A DNA stretch of 64,000 nucleotides from Mytilus edulis (lineage: Eukaryota > Mollusca > Bivalvia > Mytilida > Mytilidae). Numbering within the stretch: the stretch's first letter is position 1; every line of letters starts with the position of its first letter. Shown here one piece after another: positions 48,397 through 62,000 of the stretch. The stretch is taken from NCBI RefSeq assembly GCF_963676685.1, contig NC_092357.1, positions 20,674,647 to 20,738,646 on the forward strand. Reading direction: 5' to 3'. A program made the translations under genes and the position numbers. A model generated the notes under the pieces. That model was not told the DNA's origin. It saw only the letters and a program-made list of their open reading frames with translations, and ran no database searches.

Positions 48397-50100
48397 TCAA
48401 GTAACATCATATAAATATATGTTTCCATCAACGTTGCCTACCATTAGAATGTTTCTGTTTTTATCAATATGAATGCATGTAGGATCATTTACCCCATTAC
48501 CTTTACCAAGCAAGCGTTTTGCATGTTTTCCGTCGCGCGATATCACGATTACACTGTTATTTCCATTTGAAACGACGTATACATTTAAATTGCTGTCAAC
48601 TGTGATACCATATGGAGTTTTGACAACCGAGTCATCTTTGTATTCCCATAATGCCTCACCAGATGATGTTCTGAAAGTAACAACATTAGCTTCAGGATTG
48701 GTTTCGTAAATGCGATTTTCAGATACTGTTACATAGTTAAAAGTGTTAACTTCATCTTCTTTCTGAATAAGTTTACCATGAGTGCCGTCATCGAGTTCAA
48801 CTACTTGGATACCTTTTCCAAGTTCAGAGTATAGTAATCGCCCTTCGGAGAATGATATACCATAACTTCCGCCAGTGGTTTTGATAACTTTTCGTCTTAG
48901 CTTTGATGATATATTTATAACTTCTATCTGGGTTGCATATGCATTTGAAACAGCAACAGTGTTTTCATCAATGCACGTGACATCGAACGGACGACCGGAG
49001 GATAGGGGTATTTCACATTCTAATGACCCAGATTCTTCTAAAATAACAAGTCGGCCATTATTGTGATATGCAAATACCAATTTCCCTTTCGGTGTAAATG
49101 TGCAACCTTTGATATCATTCTTCCTGCTACTCCCTGGAATGTGAATCTTTTTGTACCGTATAAGACTCATGTCGGTAATAATTCGTAATGGTTGTTCCTT
49201 CGGAACAACCAGCTGGGCATGCCGTGCGTTCACTGTTATTAATTCGACGCGTGACGGAGTTTTCGAGGATGATATCTGGCCCTATACTTCTATCAAACAT
49301 ACGAGTAATAATTTCTCAACCGGTTTACATTCCAAATTTAACCATTGTAAATTACCATCTTCTAGCATTGATTGAACATATTTATCTTCGATTCTTATAT
49401 CAGCGTTAACCTTTCTATATCCTAAAAATGACTGAACATTTAGCGAAATATTTTTAAGTGCAGAAACATGCACTTCTAGTTCCTCTGTCGATTGTCGGTG
49501 TTTTGAAAGTTCTGACAATATATTATTGATCTGTAATGTTATTTTTTCTTCAGCTGCTTGTAAGTCTTTCAATAATTTGTTTTCAAGGGTATCCAGGTGT
49601 TGGATAATTTTCGTACGTTTCGCAGTAAATTCAGCTTGAATACTTTGCTTTTGTTCTAGGAAATTCGTTAGATTTTGATTTCTGTCATTACAAACTCTTT
49701 CTATATTTTCTTTTATTCTTTTAATATTTTGATCCATATTCTCAAAGACACCGGATGTATCAAATGTTTTAATGACGTCATCGATTGCAATCCAATCACA
49801 TGACTTGTGCTCAGTTGTTACACAACTAGGACAGCAGGGGCTTTCATGTGTGGAACAGTAGTGTTGATATTTGCCTTTATGTTTAGTGCAGTATGCCTTT
49901 ATATCTATTAGTAAAGATGGGAATTGATTCAATTCATTTATTGATATAACATCATGACTTCGCGTACTTTTGGATGCAGCGTGAAATTTAAGGCAGGACG
50001 CGCATAGTCCCTCGTCACACTCAGGACACCAATAAACAGCATCTGACGTCAAGTGCTGCGTATAACAAACGCCACATAATTTATCACAACTGCCGGCCAT
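48397..50100 (-). CDS. B-box/coiled-coil/beta-propeller TRIM-like protein, single coding exon, interrupted by one in-frame TAG
   Basis: Residues 1-50 form a B-box-1-like zinc finger (CGVCYTQH, CPECDEGLCASC). Residues 65-115 form B-box 2 (CTKHKGKYQHYC, CPSCVTTEHKSC). A coiled coil runs to about 215. After the stop the same frame continues for more than 290 codons with repeats typical of an NHL-like propeller (for example PYGITVDSNLNVYVV). There is no RING, so ubiquitin-ligase activity is not shown. This architecture belongs to the very large bivalve TRIM/TRIM-like family, often tied to innate immunity; that role is family knowledge, not seen here. The frame is open from the ATG at 50100 to the TGA at 48397 except for TAG at 49282-49284, between coiled coil and propeller. 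A likely 3' splice site (AG at 50107-50108) just upstream of the ATG suggests a 5'UTR intron. Either a recent pseudogene or null allele, a sequencing error, or a gene making only the 272-residue N-terminal part. Confidence 0.85.
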
Positions 50101-50105
50101 ATCAA

Positions 50106-53100
50106 TCTGAAATTACAATTCTCATATTTCTATTATTTATTAAGGATGTTTGCTCTTCTTTTGCAGTTTTCATAAGATATTCGGAATCCACTAGTTTTAT
50201 CCATGTAATGCCAATGCATATTAATTATGCCCGTATACATCTACTTCCCTTATGATTATTTTGTTACATATAGACGTTACGCACGATATTGCGTCTCAAA
50301 TGGTAACGTCAAATGTTTACGTTTTACAGCGATTAATGATTAGTGGTGATATTTCTTATTTCGCTTGCATGATATGGAGAGGTATATAGCCACGCTGCAG
50401 GCCCAATTTTATTTTCACTTTAAAGTTCTATACATATGAATCTTATTGCAGAGAACTTAAAAAATCGCAGTTTTACGCTTCACAAATTTGAAAAATTGAA
50501 AAATATGTTTTTTTTTTATCCTCGCGTAATACACAACTTGTTCACAACTTAAGAACCTCATCTTAATGAACAAACCCAAGTAATCGGAATTCTTATTATT
50601 CTTTGTGGTCTTGTTAATAATTTCTGACTATTAAGAAAAATTCTATCTGAGGAAATATATATAGATGATCCACCATAAATGAAATAGCGTCTCGAATCGA
50701 CAACGTTAAAAACGTATGAAAATCGTCCAGTGGACACACTTGCAAGACATTTCATTTCTTTGAAAACGAAGTCGTTTTGACTAAGCAAATGATTAAAAAG
50801 TATGTAGCTGTTTTATAGAGTTAAAGTACAATTACGGAAGAACACTATTTAGCATTCAACAAATCTAATTTTTCAATAAATAACGTTGCAAATGGCAGTT
50901 TATTTGTAAAAAGCGGCGAAATCCGACATTGGACATCTCGCAAGACATTTGCCAGAAGTCGTTACATTTTTATATGTGTTGGAATGCTGCAAAAATTCGT
51001 TTTGATATGGTCTATCTCAGTCAGGATTCTACTTCGTCAAAATTATCTCCCCATTACGCCAGTCCATTTTCACAATCGTAGAAATGGAAGCCATTGTAGG
51101 GATGACGCGTTACCAATTTTGCTCTTGGAAACCGATAAATTTATCAACATTGCACTATTACGATCCTTATATGTCAGTTGTATTTTGAAAGACAAATGTA
51201 TTAACTAGCTAATGAGCATCAGTTAATGATCTTATCTGCATTAATTCAACTTAAAACTATTGTCTGATCAGTTGTCAGGTGGAATTTTCGAAAATTCATA
51301 AACATTTAAAAATTTTCTAATTAAATATTTCGTGGAAGGGCAAACTAGATTTATTTAGTGATTGAAGACTATAAACCCTAGTTATCACAGACAAAAAAAT
51401 ATATTTTTTCGAAGACATGCATTTTCATCACCCAACTTGAAAGACTGTCGTCAAGTACTTTCAGTAAAAAAATAGCTATTGGAACACACCAACTCTGTTT
51501 TTGTGATTCATTAGATAGGAATTTCACTTGACCCATATATATTTCATCTTTTAGTACTTTGATTTTTTTATGTTATAAAGTCAACCTGTAGCTTTAATAT
51601 ATAAAAATGATAGAATCTGAAGCGAGATGATGTATGAAATATTCTTGCTTTGACGAAACGCGCGTCTGGCGTACTAAATTATAATCCTGGTACCTTTGAT
51701 AACTATTTGTACGATATCAAGACAAAATATTCAATTCAAACACACCCTAACATAAAAGGTGCACTCGATTGTCTCTTTTCGATACTATTGTTACTTTTTT
51801 TTTGATTTTTTTCTTGAGTCACATGATTGAAGAGTAGACACGAAAATTACTGAACTAACAGATTGATATGTTTTCCGTCCGTGGTAAATGTTTTTTTTTT
51901 TAAATCGGAGGATATGCATTTTCTACATCCAACTTGGAATATACCCATGTTGTCGACTTGATATCTAATTGTTCTGCTTAACTATGTACTAGATAAATTG
52001 AAAACTTATGCAAATGGTGTTTTTTAAAATAAAACACATCGTAATTGAGAAGAAAATTGTAATTTTGTTTGTTTCTATAAACTTTTAAAATGTTGTCACT
52101 ATAGTAAACATTACAGTACACATTTATCGCCTTCTCTAACAAAGAGTTTCGATTCTTTTGTACTATTTCAACCGGGTTTCCGACTGTATCTATGTACTTT
52201 TATGACCATAATTTACACGAACGAAATTTCAGATAATTTTATATTTCAAAACCTAGAAATTTTGATAACTTAACATTTTCCTAAATCTGACCATAATGAA
52301 CACTAATAGCGTTGATAGTTACATGATCGCATATTCAGTAATATTTCAATACTTTACATATAAAGCATATTATTCATTCGAATTATCGCGGATATAACAC
52401 TGTTTTGAAGAACGCAAACACCCCTGCTAAAGATAAAATTTGTATATTATGTTACGTCTGACACGCATATTTTTTACGTTTTGTCAATATGTTGTCCTTA
52501 TTTTAGACTAATGTTAAATATCATAAAACAATTTGTAGTGTTTTTTGGAATAGTACTTACCTGTCTTATGTATGGATATAAACTTTATATAATTTAAGTG
52601 TTATTATTTTATAGAAAAGCTGTTTATTAGTGTGGACTGGTTGATTACACGGTATTTACGCAAAAACGTGCTTAACGTCACAGTAAAAAAAAAAACATAA
52701 TCGAAAATCCTTGTTAATTTTTTTCAGTTTTAAAAGGAAAAAGAGGTGCCAATGTTAAATGTATGAAATAGCTGGAGATAACACTTCCAGCAAAAATTTC
52801 AATGGCTTATATTTCGAAACAAGGACATAGACCCTTATATTTTCCAGCTTTAAAAATTCATTTATTCGTAAACTTTTAATTTATAATAGTCTTTAAAAGA
52901 GGTTGTTACATAAAGCAGAGTAGAGAACATCATTACGTTTGTTTTCCTTATTATTAAATATTGCCATGTACATGTATATGATTATTTTTGATCCATATTG
53001 TTAAATGTCTTTTGAAACGCATGGAAAGCAAACTTTTTGCTTTACATATCATAAAACGCAAAAAGATGGATAATTCACCACCAGAAATGATTGTGTTTAG

Positions 53101-53684
53101 CTATTAATAATAAAGATACATAATATGCATAGCACGGCGACCTTCGTTCTTTATGTTCTTTGAATGGCTTTTATCTAATCAGATACATCATAAATTAATG
53201 TTCTTAGACAAGGAAAGAGAGGTTCGCATCAATTTATATTTGTTTTATTTTTGTTCCCGGGAAAGTCGCAACAATAAATTGCTCGCAAAAATTAGTTGGT
53301 TTACGGTTTCACATTACATACAATCAAGTTTACATTAAGCGGATTTCATTTCGTGTGTCTCTAACAGATTGCTATATTTGATAGTTTACAATCATGACTT
53401 AAATACAATTAACAGTTGGAAATTTAAAACGTAACCTTGACTAAAATAACATTATATCTTCACTGATAAAAATGATAAATAAAATAAGATCATAAATGCA
53501 TGGTCAAAGGTATGTTAACAAATATTGAAGTGCTTATACAAAGTGAGGTTGGACTTCCGAACAAAGGTTCTTGTAGATTATCTAAATAATGTATAAATAA
53601 CATTGAAAAAATCATATGATTGACTTTCTAAATTCGACATGAACTAATGTTCTTTTCAAAATCTTAAATGGATGTCGTGTCACG
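50106..53684. other. Upstream of the TRIM-like gene; no gene recognised
   Basis: Expected to contain the TRIM-like promoter and a 5'UTR exon, which I cannot place. Only the family F fragment at 51640 is recognised. Confidence 0.5.
51640..51712 (-). repeat. Dispersed repeat family F fragment
   Basis: Reverse: acgaaacgcgcgtctggcgt, atcctggtacctttgataac. Confidence 0.7.
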
Positions 53685-54310
53685 AATTACTAACAGAGGC
53701 GCAAGATGCCGAAGGAACATTCAAACAATCAATTCCCAAAAAAAAATGAATACCAACGCCGGGGAAAAACAACGAAAAAGACAAAAAGACAAACCACAAC
53801 ATTAAATATAAAGATTGTACAATATGAATCCCATTAAAATTTTATGGTGATCGCAGATATGTTGGAATGGCAAGACGATCCTGTCCTGCAACTGGAAACT
53901 GTAATGTTGCTCATTTACATACAAATTTGTAACTTAATATGCACCATCCCTATCTATTATGTCTTCTTTAAACTAGTTCAAAGCATTCCGCCATAAGGGC
54001 GGATTGCCGTGTCCTAGTTTATTTGCTTTTGTACATTCTATAAAAGATCTGCTCGTCAGTGCATTGTAGGATCTGTTTATCCTCTCGGAGCACTTGAAAT
54101 GAACCCCAGTTTTTGGTTGGGCTCGTGTTGCCTTTTCTTTAGTTTTCTATATTGTGTCATGTGTACTATTGTTTGCCTGTTTGTCTTTTTTTCATTTTTA
54201 GCCATGGCGCTGTCAAGCTTATTTTCGATCTATGAGTTTGACTGTCGACGTCCCTCTGGTATCTTTCCCCTTTTTTAAGTCGTTTTTCAAACATTTCAGC
54301 CTCGAATATT
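53685..54310. repeat. Dispersed repeat family C, two copies in opposite orientation
   Basis: A forward start at 53690 (gccgaaggaacattcaaaca), then a reverse copy at 53930-54310 (gtgtactattgtttgcctgt, tagccatggcgctgtca). Confidence 0.65.
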
Positions 54311-56654
54311 ACTGACTCGACATTTCTTGTCAACCCACGCATATAATCCAGTAGATGTGGCACCGTTTATTATTAATAAATCGATTTGGCTATACTTGTG
54401 TCTTATAAATATTATGACATTAATTATCGAAATGTGTTGCTGATGTAATGCAGTAAAATGAATATAATGTTATACTTGGTTGAATTCGTTGCATCAATAA
54501 TATCACAGATAAGCGTGCATGTGGTACAATGAACACGCGATACAATATTGAACGATTAACTTTGCCATTTATAAACTGAAAGGCATTATAAAAATCATAT
54601 AATGAAGATGTTCAAATGTGGAAAACTATAATCAAATTACTAATGGATGAATTTATTTCCAAATTCGAATAAAATCAGTTATCATGATGTAAAAACTTAC
54701 CTAATATCTGAGACATGTTATGTATGATACAAATACTGATTACATTAGTGTTTAAAGTGTTACATTGATGATAATTTATATGACGAGGATATCTTATCGT
54801 ATGATTTGTTGTTTAATATCTTTAAGTAATACAACTATCTTCTTCTATGTATCAAATTATCTGATGTGCATTATTTGTCAATTTTGCACTTTTTTTGTCG
54901 CGGGATAAGATGATGGTTGGTTGGTGGTTTGGTGTAATGTGTCGTTATATTTTATGCTTTAAATGCTAAATGATATATACGAGCAATAGCAGATCACACA
55001 TTTTGTGAGATTCCAGATTTTGAGTTCAAGTCATACAAATCCTTGATTTTCAAATACTCGGCTTCTAGCATTCCTAATGAATAGAAATTCAGAAAAGCAC
55101 AATGGATGTTTGTAATCTTTTATGTCTCAAATACTAATCGTGTGTGAATTAAATAATGCTTCGCTACAGTTTAACAAAAACTACGACGAAACAAAAATTA
55201 AAAGCATGTTAAAGTTGCGGCGAAATCAACAAAGCGATATTCAAACTTTTAAATCTAAAGCGAACCTTTTTTAAGGTCAAACGTCTTCGAACTTTTTAGA
55301 AGTATCTATAAGATTTTTAATGATAGTCGATACTACAAGGACAAGGAGTTTTCATGTATTTGTGATAACAAGAGGAATATGATTGAATATATTGTTGGGT
55401 AAACTTAATATTTCTATATTTCAACACTTCTCTTTTTTCTCTCGTTTAGATCAGCACATAGAACGACCTAAACTCTATAATGAAATTTAAAACATATAAC
55501 AAAAAACACTAGGCTTATGTTTTCATGTAGCTTACATTTGTAAAGATGAATACTACCAATTATGGAAAGCAAGTTCATGAGTTTTCAATGAAGCGATTGT
55601 ATTGTTACATTGTACATTTGTACTGAATTATTTGACAAGTTGTGGGGCTTGTAGTATTACAAATATTGAAAGTAGAAAAATATCACATTCATGTTTTACT
55701 TGCAATTCATGAAATTGAACTGACAAAAAATATGCTCTCATGCAATATCAACCTTGCATGTATTAAGTATCAAAGTAAAGATTGAAAAATGTCATAATCT
55801 GCTGTATAGTTTTAAATTAATTGTGTTAAGTTACCGGAAATAAGATATAATTTTGGTAATCTTAATCATAGACTCGACACGTTTTGCTTTCATATACATA
55901 TATAAGTTCGCTCGCCCATGTAATGTACATGATACATATGAACTGAAACAAACATATTGTTTCAATATTCTAAAGGAATCAAAAATTTAGAAATTATGTA
56001 AAATTAAAGCAATTTTACACATTGATATACATAACAAGTATAACATTGTCAGTGTTAAAATACCTTCTGATTTACTCTTTCATAAAAAAAAGAAGACAGA
56101 AAAATGTCACAACTAATCTTATGTTGTTTTTTTTAAACCGCTCACAATAGCTTTTGGTTTTTTTTTCTGACGGGATACATCATAATCTATTAAAAAGAAT
56201 ATGATTTAAATAAAACACAATGTATCGAGGCTTACATCCTCAATATCAGACATACACATTAAAAAAATGAAAATATCAAAAGACAAACATTATTTAAAAC
56301 TTCATTTTTAATTTAAGAAAACCAACTTGAAGAAATTAATTTGCTTGATATTGAAGCGAGAGGTCATATTTGTCTTGTTAAATTTTATTCATTACATGAT
56401 CTTGATGATAATTGTCAAAGAGTAGTTTTAATACTGTTTTTTCTCTCTAAAATAATTGATAAAAGACTCACAAATTTTGAACATAAGTACTATAAATAAT
56501 ACACCAATCCGCATTATTTTAACGTTACATCATTGTATATGATAAAACAAACCTTATAAATAATTAACAGATCTGGCGTTTCGTAGCTTATTACCATGTT
56601 TTAATCATATAGCGCAAATGTCATGGACTGTTTCGTTTATGTTGATGAGTTGTA
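54311..56654. other. No gene recognised
   Basis: AT-rich with no motif-bearing frame or clear repeat. Confidence 0.55.
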
Positions 56655-56960
56655 TTTAAAAGAGATGCAAAAGATACCAAAGCGATATTTCTAATCATTG
56701 GTCGAAAACCATGGATAAACAAGTACAGCAGTGCATAGAACATCAATCTCCAGCGCAGAGCTCACATCCGTTCCGAACAGCAGTACATAAAAAATGACAT
56801 AGAAAACTAAAGACTGAAAAAAGCGGTGTTGATCTCAAGTGTTCGAGAAGGTAAAGCAGATCTTGCTGCCTATGTTGTTCATGTGGCACTAATCTGGCGA
56901 TACGTTTGATTTGGTACATCACATGTGAAAAAGGGACGGAAATTTTGTTACAACTGTTAG
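56655..56960 (+). repeat. Dispersed repeat family C
   Basis: Forward: aaaagataccaaagcgatat, gaaggtaaagcagatcttgc, catgtggcac. Confidence 0.6.
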
Positions 56961-57144
56961 AATTCTTATCTGTCGACACCTATTAAACTTACACATGTTA
57001 CATCCCAGTTCCTTTGTACTAACAGTGACCCTACCAGATCACCCCAGTTTGAGTTTCTTTGATAAGACTATCTAACAAAATTCACGTAGAAAAAATCCAG
57101 TGTATATGCCGGGATTCAAACTCAAGACCTTTAGCATATCAAAA

Positions 57145-57425
57145 AGTAAAAACACAAAAATACTGAACTCCGAGGAAAATTCAAAAAGGAAAATCAAAAA
57201 TCAAAAGGCAAAATCAAAAGTCCATGCACATCAAACGAATGGATAACAACTGTCAAATTCCTGACTTGGTACAGGCATTTTCTAATGTAGAAAATGGTGG
57301 ATTGAACCTGGTTTTATAGCTAGCTAAACCTCTCACTTGTATGACAGTCGCATCAAATTCCATTACATTGTCAACGATGCATGAACAAAACAAACATACT
57401 CAAAGAGTAAAAATGTCAAAAATAT
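57145..57425 (+). repeat. Dispersed repeat family D, best copy
   Basis: Forward copy from caaaaatactgaactccgag to gtaaaaatgtcaaa. Just upstream is ccgggattcaaactcaagac, which resembles a tRNA T-arm on the minus strand. Confidence 0.75.
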
Positions 57426-57634
57426 GGGTACAACAGTCAATATTGTTTTTTCATCTTAATATCACTACATAAACAACAAATGTAACAAAGTAGCACAAAA
57501 AGGCATACATCAAATTCAACATTCTCATTTTGCTTTTCCTATACGGCTGAATTTACAAGCCACGACACACCACCACTACACCAGGACGACTGGATACGAA
57601 CTATCAGTAATTTAACATACTTACAAGATATTTT

Positions 57635-57825
57635 TATAAGTGGGGCGAGTTGGCAAACCCTTTTCGTTAATAAGTGAGTTGTCAGTGATTTTTCAGTTTG
57701 ATTTTTACACTTTTTCAAAAGTGGGACAAGTCGGTAAACAAGAGTGGGCCGGGCGAGTTTTTTCATAAAGTGGCGATATAGGTTGGGCCGATTGGCCAGT
57801 GGGGCGAGTTGACATTGTTTGTTAT
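57635..57825. repeat. Imperfect GTGGGGCGAGTTGGC repeats
   Basis: Related phrases gtggggcgagttggc, gtgggacaagtcggt, gtgggccgggcgagtt and gtggggcgagttgaca recur at irregular spacing. No gene seen. Confidence 0.6.
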
Positions 57826-57970
57826 CTACTCATCGTGTTCGGGGGTCAAAAAGGGTATATATCATATAGTAATGTATAAAGTATATTATAATGGTTGTGT
57901 GGCGTCTAAACTAGATTTTATGAATTGTAAATGGTTTTTCGTCTAATCTAAAAAAAAAGCTGGGATGTAA

Positions 57971-58076
57971 AATAGTTATCCCACTCGGACGGTGTGTCAA
58001 TGTTAGATCACCCTCTGGCCTCAGGCCATCGGGGTGATGTTACACTGACACACCGCGTCATCGTGGGATAACTATT
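57971..58076. mobile_element. Palindromic MITE, 106 bp
   Basis: aatagttatcccac is mirrored by gtgggataactatt, ggtgtgtca by tgacacacc, and gatcaccc by gggtgatg, around ggcctcaggcc. Confidence 0.8.
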
Positions 58077-58348
58077 AAAGAAAGTCTATAACGGTCATTT
58101 AGAAAGCAGCAATGTTGAGTTTTCAATGACCTTTTTTTACCTTTATTAATCAAACTTAATTCGAGACATTTTTAAGTATATTTATGTAAATGACCACGAA
58201 TATGAAATTATCTCAAATTGTTGTGATTAAATCAATTAGAAGAGCAATCTTTGTATCTAAATTTTAAACACTTTAGAGTTCATATTCTCATCAAATATAT
58301 CTGATAGTTGAACAGTTAACAGCCAATATGGACATCAAACATATATGT

Positions 58349-58655
58349 AGGACTCGGAGGTGCGATGGTACTCCGAACCGCGATGGTCACGCTGAAGTGC
58401 GATGGTCCACACTGAAGTGCGATGGTTAACACGCCGAAGTGCGATGGTCACATTGTGACGTTAACTTGTTGATAGATACGCTGAAGTGCGATGGTGGTTA
58501 CGCTGAAGTGCAATGGTCCACGCTGAAGTGCGATGGTTAACACGCCGAAGTGCGATGGTCACATTGTGACGTTAACTTGTTCATAGCTACGCTGAAGTGC
58601 GATGGTTGTTACGCTGAAGTGCAATGGTGGTTAACTCTTAAGTGCGATAGTCACA
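58349..58655. repeat. Tandem repeat of a GAAGTGCGATGGT core with a higher-order unit
   Basis: About a dozen copies of cgctgaagtgcgatggtc with variable spacers. A longer unit with tcacattgtgacgttaactt is itself repeated (58448 and 58558), about 110 bp apart. Confidence 0.88.
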
Positions 58656-58784
58656 TTTTGAAGATAAATTATACGCTGAAGTATGCCTGTAACAATGATT
58701 AAAAAGCTAAATATATTTTTATATAAATACACAACTGTAGGTTTTTCCGTTTAAATGGTTTAACACTAGTTATTGCTGTTTTGT

Positions 58785-58905
58785 GTGAACCTAGGCTCTG
58801 TGTTGAAGGCCATATTATAACTTGAAATGGTTTACTTTTACAAATTGCAGCTTGGATGGACAGTTTTGTCATTCGCACTCATACCACATCTTCTTATATT
58901 TATGA
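58785..58905 (-). repeat. Dispersed repeat family B
   Basis: Reverse head: gaaggccatattataacttg, ctcataccacatcttc. Confidence 0.65.
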
Positions 58906-59039
58906 ACTTCTTCAATAAATTAAAGATTTTAGCAATGTGGCTATCCTTAGATAGAAAAAAATAAAACAATTTCAATTTAAATGCATAGATTCATACAATA
59001 TGCAATGAATGAATATTTAATACAGCAAATTAGGAAGAA

Positions 59040-62000
59040 TTAAGTATTTTGATAAACAGTGGATTTTATTGTTCTCAAGGTTTTCACTGTGTACACTCTC
59101 CCTTTAGAATCATCCATCTGAATGTCCATTACTATCCCCTTCCTCCAATACCCTGACAGAAATACATTTGTTCTTGCGCTAAGTGCTGAATTTGGTCGAA
59201 AATCTATTGTGTCATTAATATTTGGATTAAATGTTTGCATTTCAATAACTTGGGACTTCCTAGGAAACAACTCAACAGGATACAAATCCCTATCCCATGT
59301 TTCTCTGTTCTGTTAAAAATAGTAACGGTACATGTATTAGTTTCAGTTCATTTTTAAAATAACTTGCAATTTATCACTTTTAAAACAAATAATGTTTTGC
59401 TTAACATTTTAACAACATATGTGCAATCTATTTTGTACTTATTAATTGCTATTAAAAATGTACATTTGTATTTAATTTATTATGCTATATTTGAAATAAA
59501 ATTTAAAAAAATAAAAAATGAACATATTAAACAAATAAATGGCTCAAGTCTATCCATATTCGGTGTGAGCCAAGGCTCCGTTTTGAAGGCCGTACATTGA
59601 CCTATAATGGTTTACTTTTATAAATTGTTATTTGGATGTAGAGTTGTCTCATTGGCACTCACACCACATCTTCCTACATCTATATACATAATTCATTCTA
59701 ATCTGTTCCGTTTATAATTTATGTAAGTTAAACGATTGCATTTTGTGTGTAAACAGTATTATGTATGCTTCAACTGAATAGCTACACTGTATGTATAGTA
59801 CACTATGTGACTCATCTTATGTGTTTGCCTTATTTAACAGACTTAAAATAATACTTTATTTTATAAAATTACCTCAGTGTAAATATTGGAATCAGAATAT
59901 CTCCGTTTGTTTGAATTGGTCTGTATTGTATTGGCTAAAAATCTTTTAGCATATATTTCCCGGTAATACGGGCTTACGTCATTCTGAAAAATATTAAAAA
60001 ATAATTACTAATACATATATTATTGCACTATAAATTTCACTGTTTCGTATTTTACTAAGTGTAATGTTGAATTAAAAAAAAAAGTATGAACTTTAAAACA
60101 ATGTCTATAAATAAAGCCACATTTATTTAATTCAAATTTTAAGAAAATTTTTCCCATTTAGGTACTGTTACAAAGATGTGCAAGTAAAAAATATGTATTC
60201 AAGTACATGCATCATATCAGTGTTGCGAATTATCTGTGAGTTTGTAATGTCAGCCAAAGGTGTTCCAAGCATCATATCAGTGTTGCGAACCATCTGTGAG
60301 TTTGTAGTGTCAGTTAAAGGTGTTCCAAGCATCATATCAGTGTTGCGAACCATCTGTGAGTTTGTAATGTCATCCAAAGGTGTTCCAAGCATCATATCAG
60401 TGTTGCGCACCATCTGTGAGTTTGTAGTGTCAGTTAAAGGTGTTCCATGCATCATATCAGTGTTGCGAACCATCTGTGAGTTTGTAATGTGAGTCAAAGG
60501 TGTTCCATGCGTCATATCAGTGTTGCGAACCATCTGTGAGTTTGTAATGTGAGTCAAAGGTGTTCCATGCATCATATCAGTGTTGCGAACCATCTGTGAG
60601 TTTGTAATGTGAGTCAAAGGTGTTCCATGCGTCATATCAGTGTTGCGAACCATCTGTGAGTTTGTAATGTGAGTCAAAGGTGTTCCATGCGTCATATCAG
60701 TGTTGCAAACTATCTGTGAGTTTGTAGTGTCAGTCAAAGGTGTTCCATGCATCATATCAGTGTTGCGAACCATCTGTGAGTTTGTAGTATCAGTTAAAGG
60801 TGTTCCATGCGTCATATCAGTGTTGCGAACCATCTGTGAGTTTGTAGTGTCAGTTAAAGGTGTTCCATGCATCATATCAGTGTTGCGAACCATCTGTGAG
60901 TTTGTTATGTGAGTCAAAGGTGTTCCATGCGTCATATCAGTGTTGCGAACCATCTGTGAGTTTGTAATGTGAGTCAAAGGTGTTCCATGCATCATATCAG
61001 TGTTGCGAACCATCTGTGAGTTTGTAATGTGAGTCAAAGGTGTTCCATGCGTCATATCAGTGTTGCGAACCATCTGTGAGTTTGTAATGTGAGTCAAAGG
61101 TGTTCCAAGCATCATATCAGTGTTGCGAACCATCTGTGAGTTTGTAATGTGAGTCAAAGGTGTTCCATGCGTCATATCAGTGTTGCAAACTATCTGTGAG
61201 TTTGAAGTGTCAGTCAAAGGTGTTCCATGCGTCATATCAGTGTTGCGAACCATCTGTGAGTTTGTAGTGTCAGTTAAAGGTGTTTCATTGTAAATGTTAC
61301 TTCTTCTTTCTACAGGGGCCTACATAAAAATAGGTATATACATTATACTTAGTGGGAAAAAAATGAATTTATTGGATATAAAAATAAGTTCAAGTTGTAA
61401 AATATGTTAAATTAAACAATACTAATTAACGTTTTAAATCTAAATTAAAATTGGTAATTGCTAGGCACTTCAAAACTTTAAATAGATAAACTAAAACTAA
61501 AAAGGTATATAAAATATGAAAAAAATCTTACAATCTTTTCTAGTTTCTGTCTCCACATATTTTCCATATACTCCTGATTTGACAATTGTCTCTCTTGTAC
61601 TGGCGCAATAGATAAATCGTCCATATGTGCACACGCTGGTACATGTACAATAGATACCCGATCTATATGCGCAGATTGTAGTGTAGTGCTGCTGTCATTA
61701 ACTTGTTCCTGTAGTAAATCATTTGTATAAATAGTCATAATTTTAAACGCTGTATTCATATATAATTACCACTAGACCAAAATGGCCATATTTGCATAAA
61801 TATTCTTTCTTAAGAAACATTTTCTTTTTCTTTTTCTTTTTAAAAACAAACTTTATAATTAAAACTAATGAACAAACAGTATAAAAAACTAAAATAATTA
61901 GCTTGTTTGCACCGTTTTGTAAAAAACAATCTTGAGTACGTACAAGAGTTATATACATGTATTTCTCCTTAAAAACAGTTACATACTGTTACACCGTGAC

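Noticed and set aside
50558-50788. 76-codon minus-strand frame upstream of the TRIM-like gene
   Set aside because: Considered as a 5' exon, but no domain and no in-phase splice to the TRIM start was seen.
57080-57140. Possible tRNA 3' half on the minus strand
   Set aside because: A T-arm-like phrase is present but no acceptor stem or A box can be paired; more likely a repeat end.
60178-60912. Plus-strand frames across the 60-bp repeat
   Set aside because: Also open because the unit is a multiple of three, but only the minus strand joins in phase to flanking exons and ends with good splice sites.
60211-61290. CRISPR-like array
   Set aside because: Units are contiguous with no unique spacers, and this is an animal genome.
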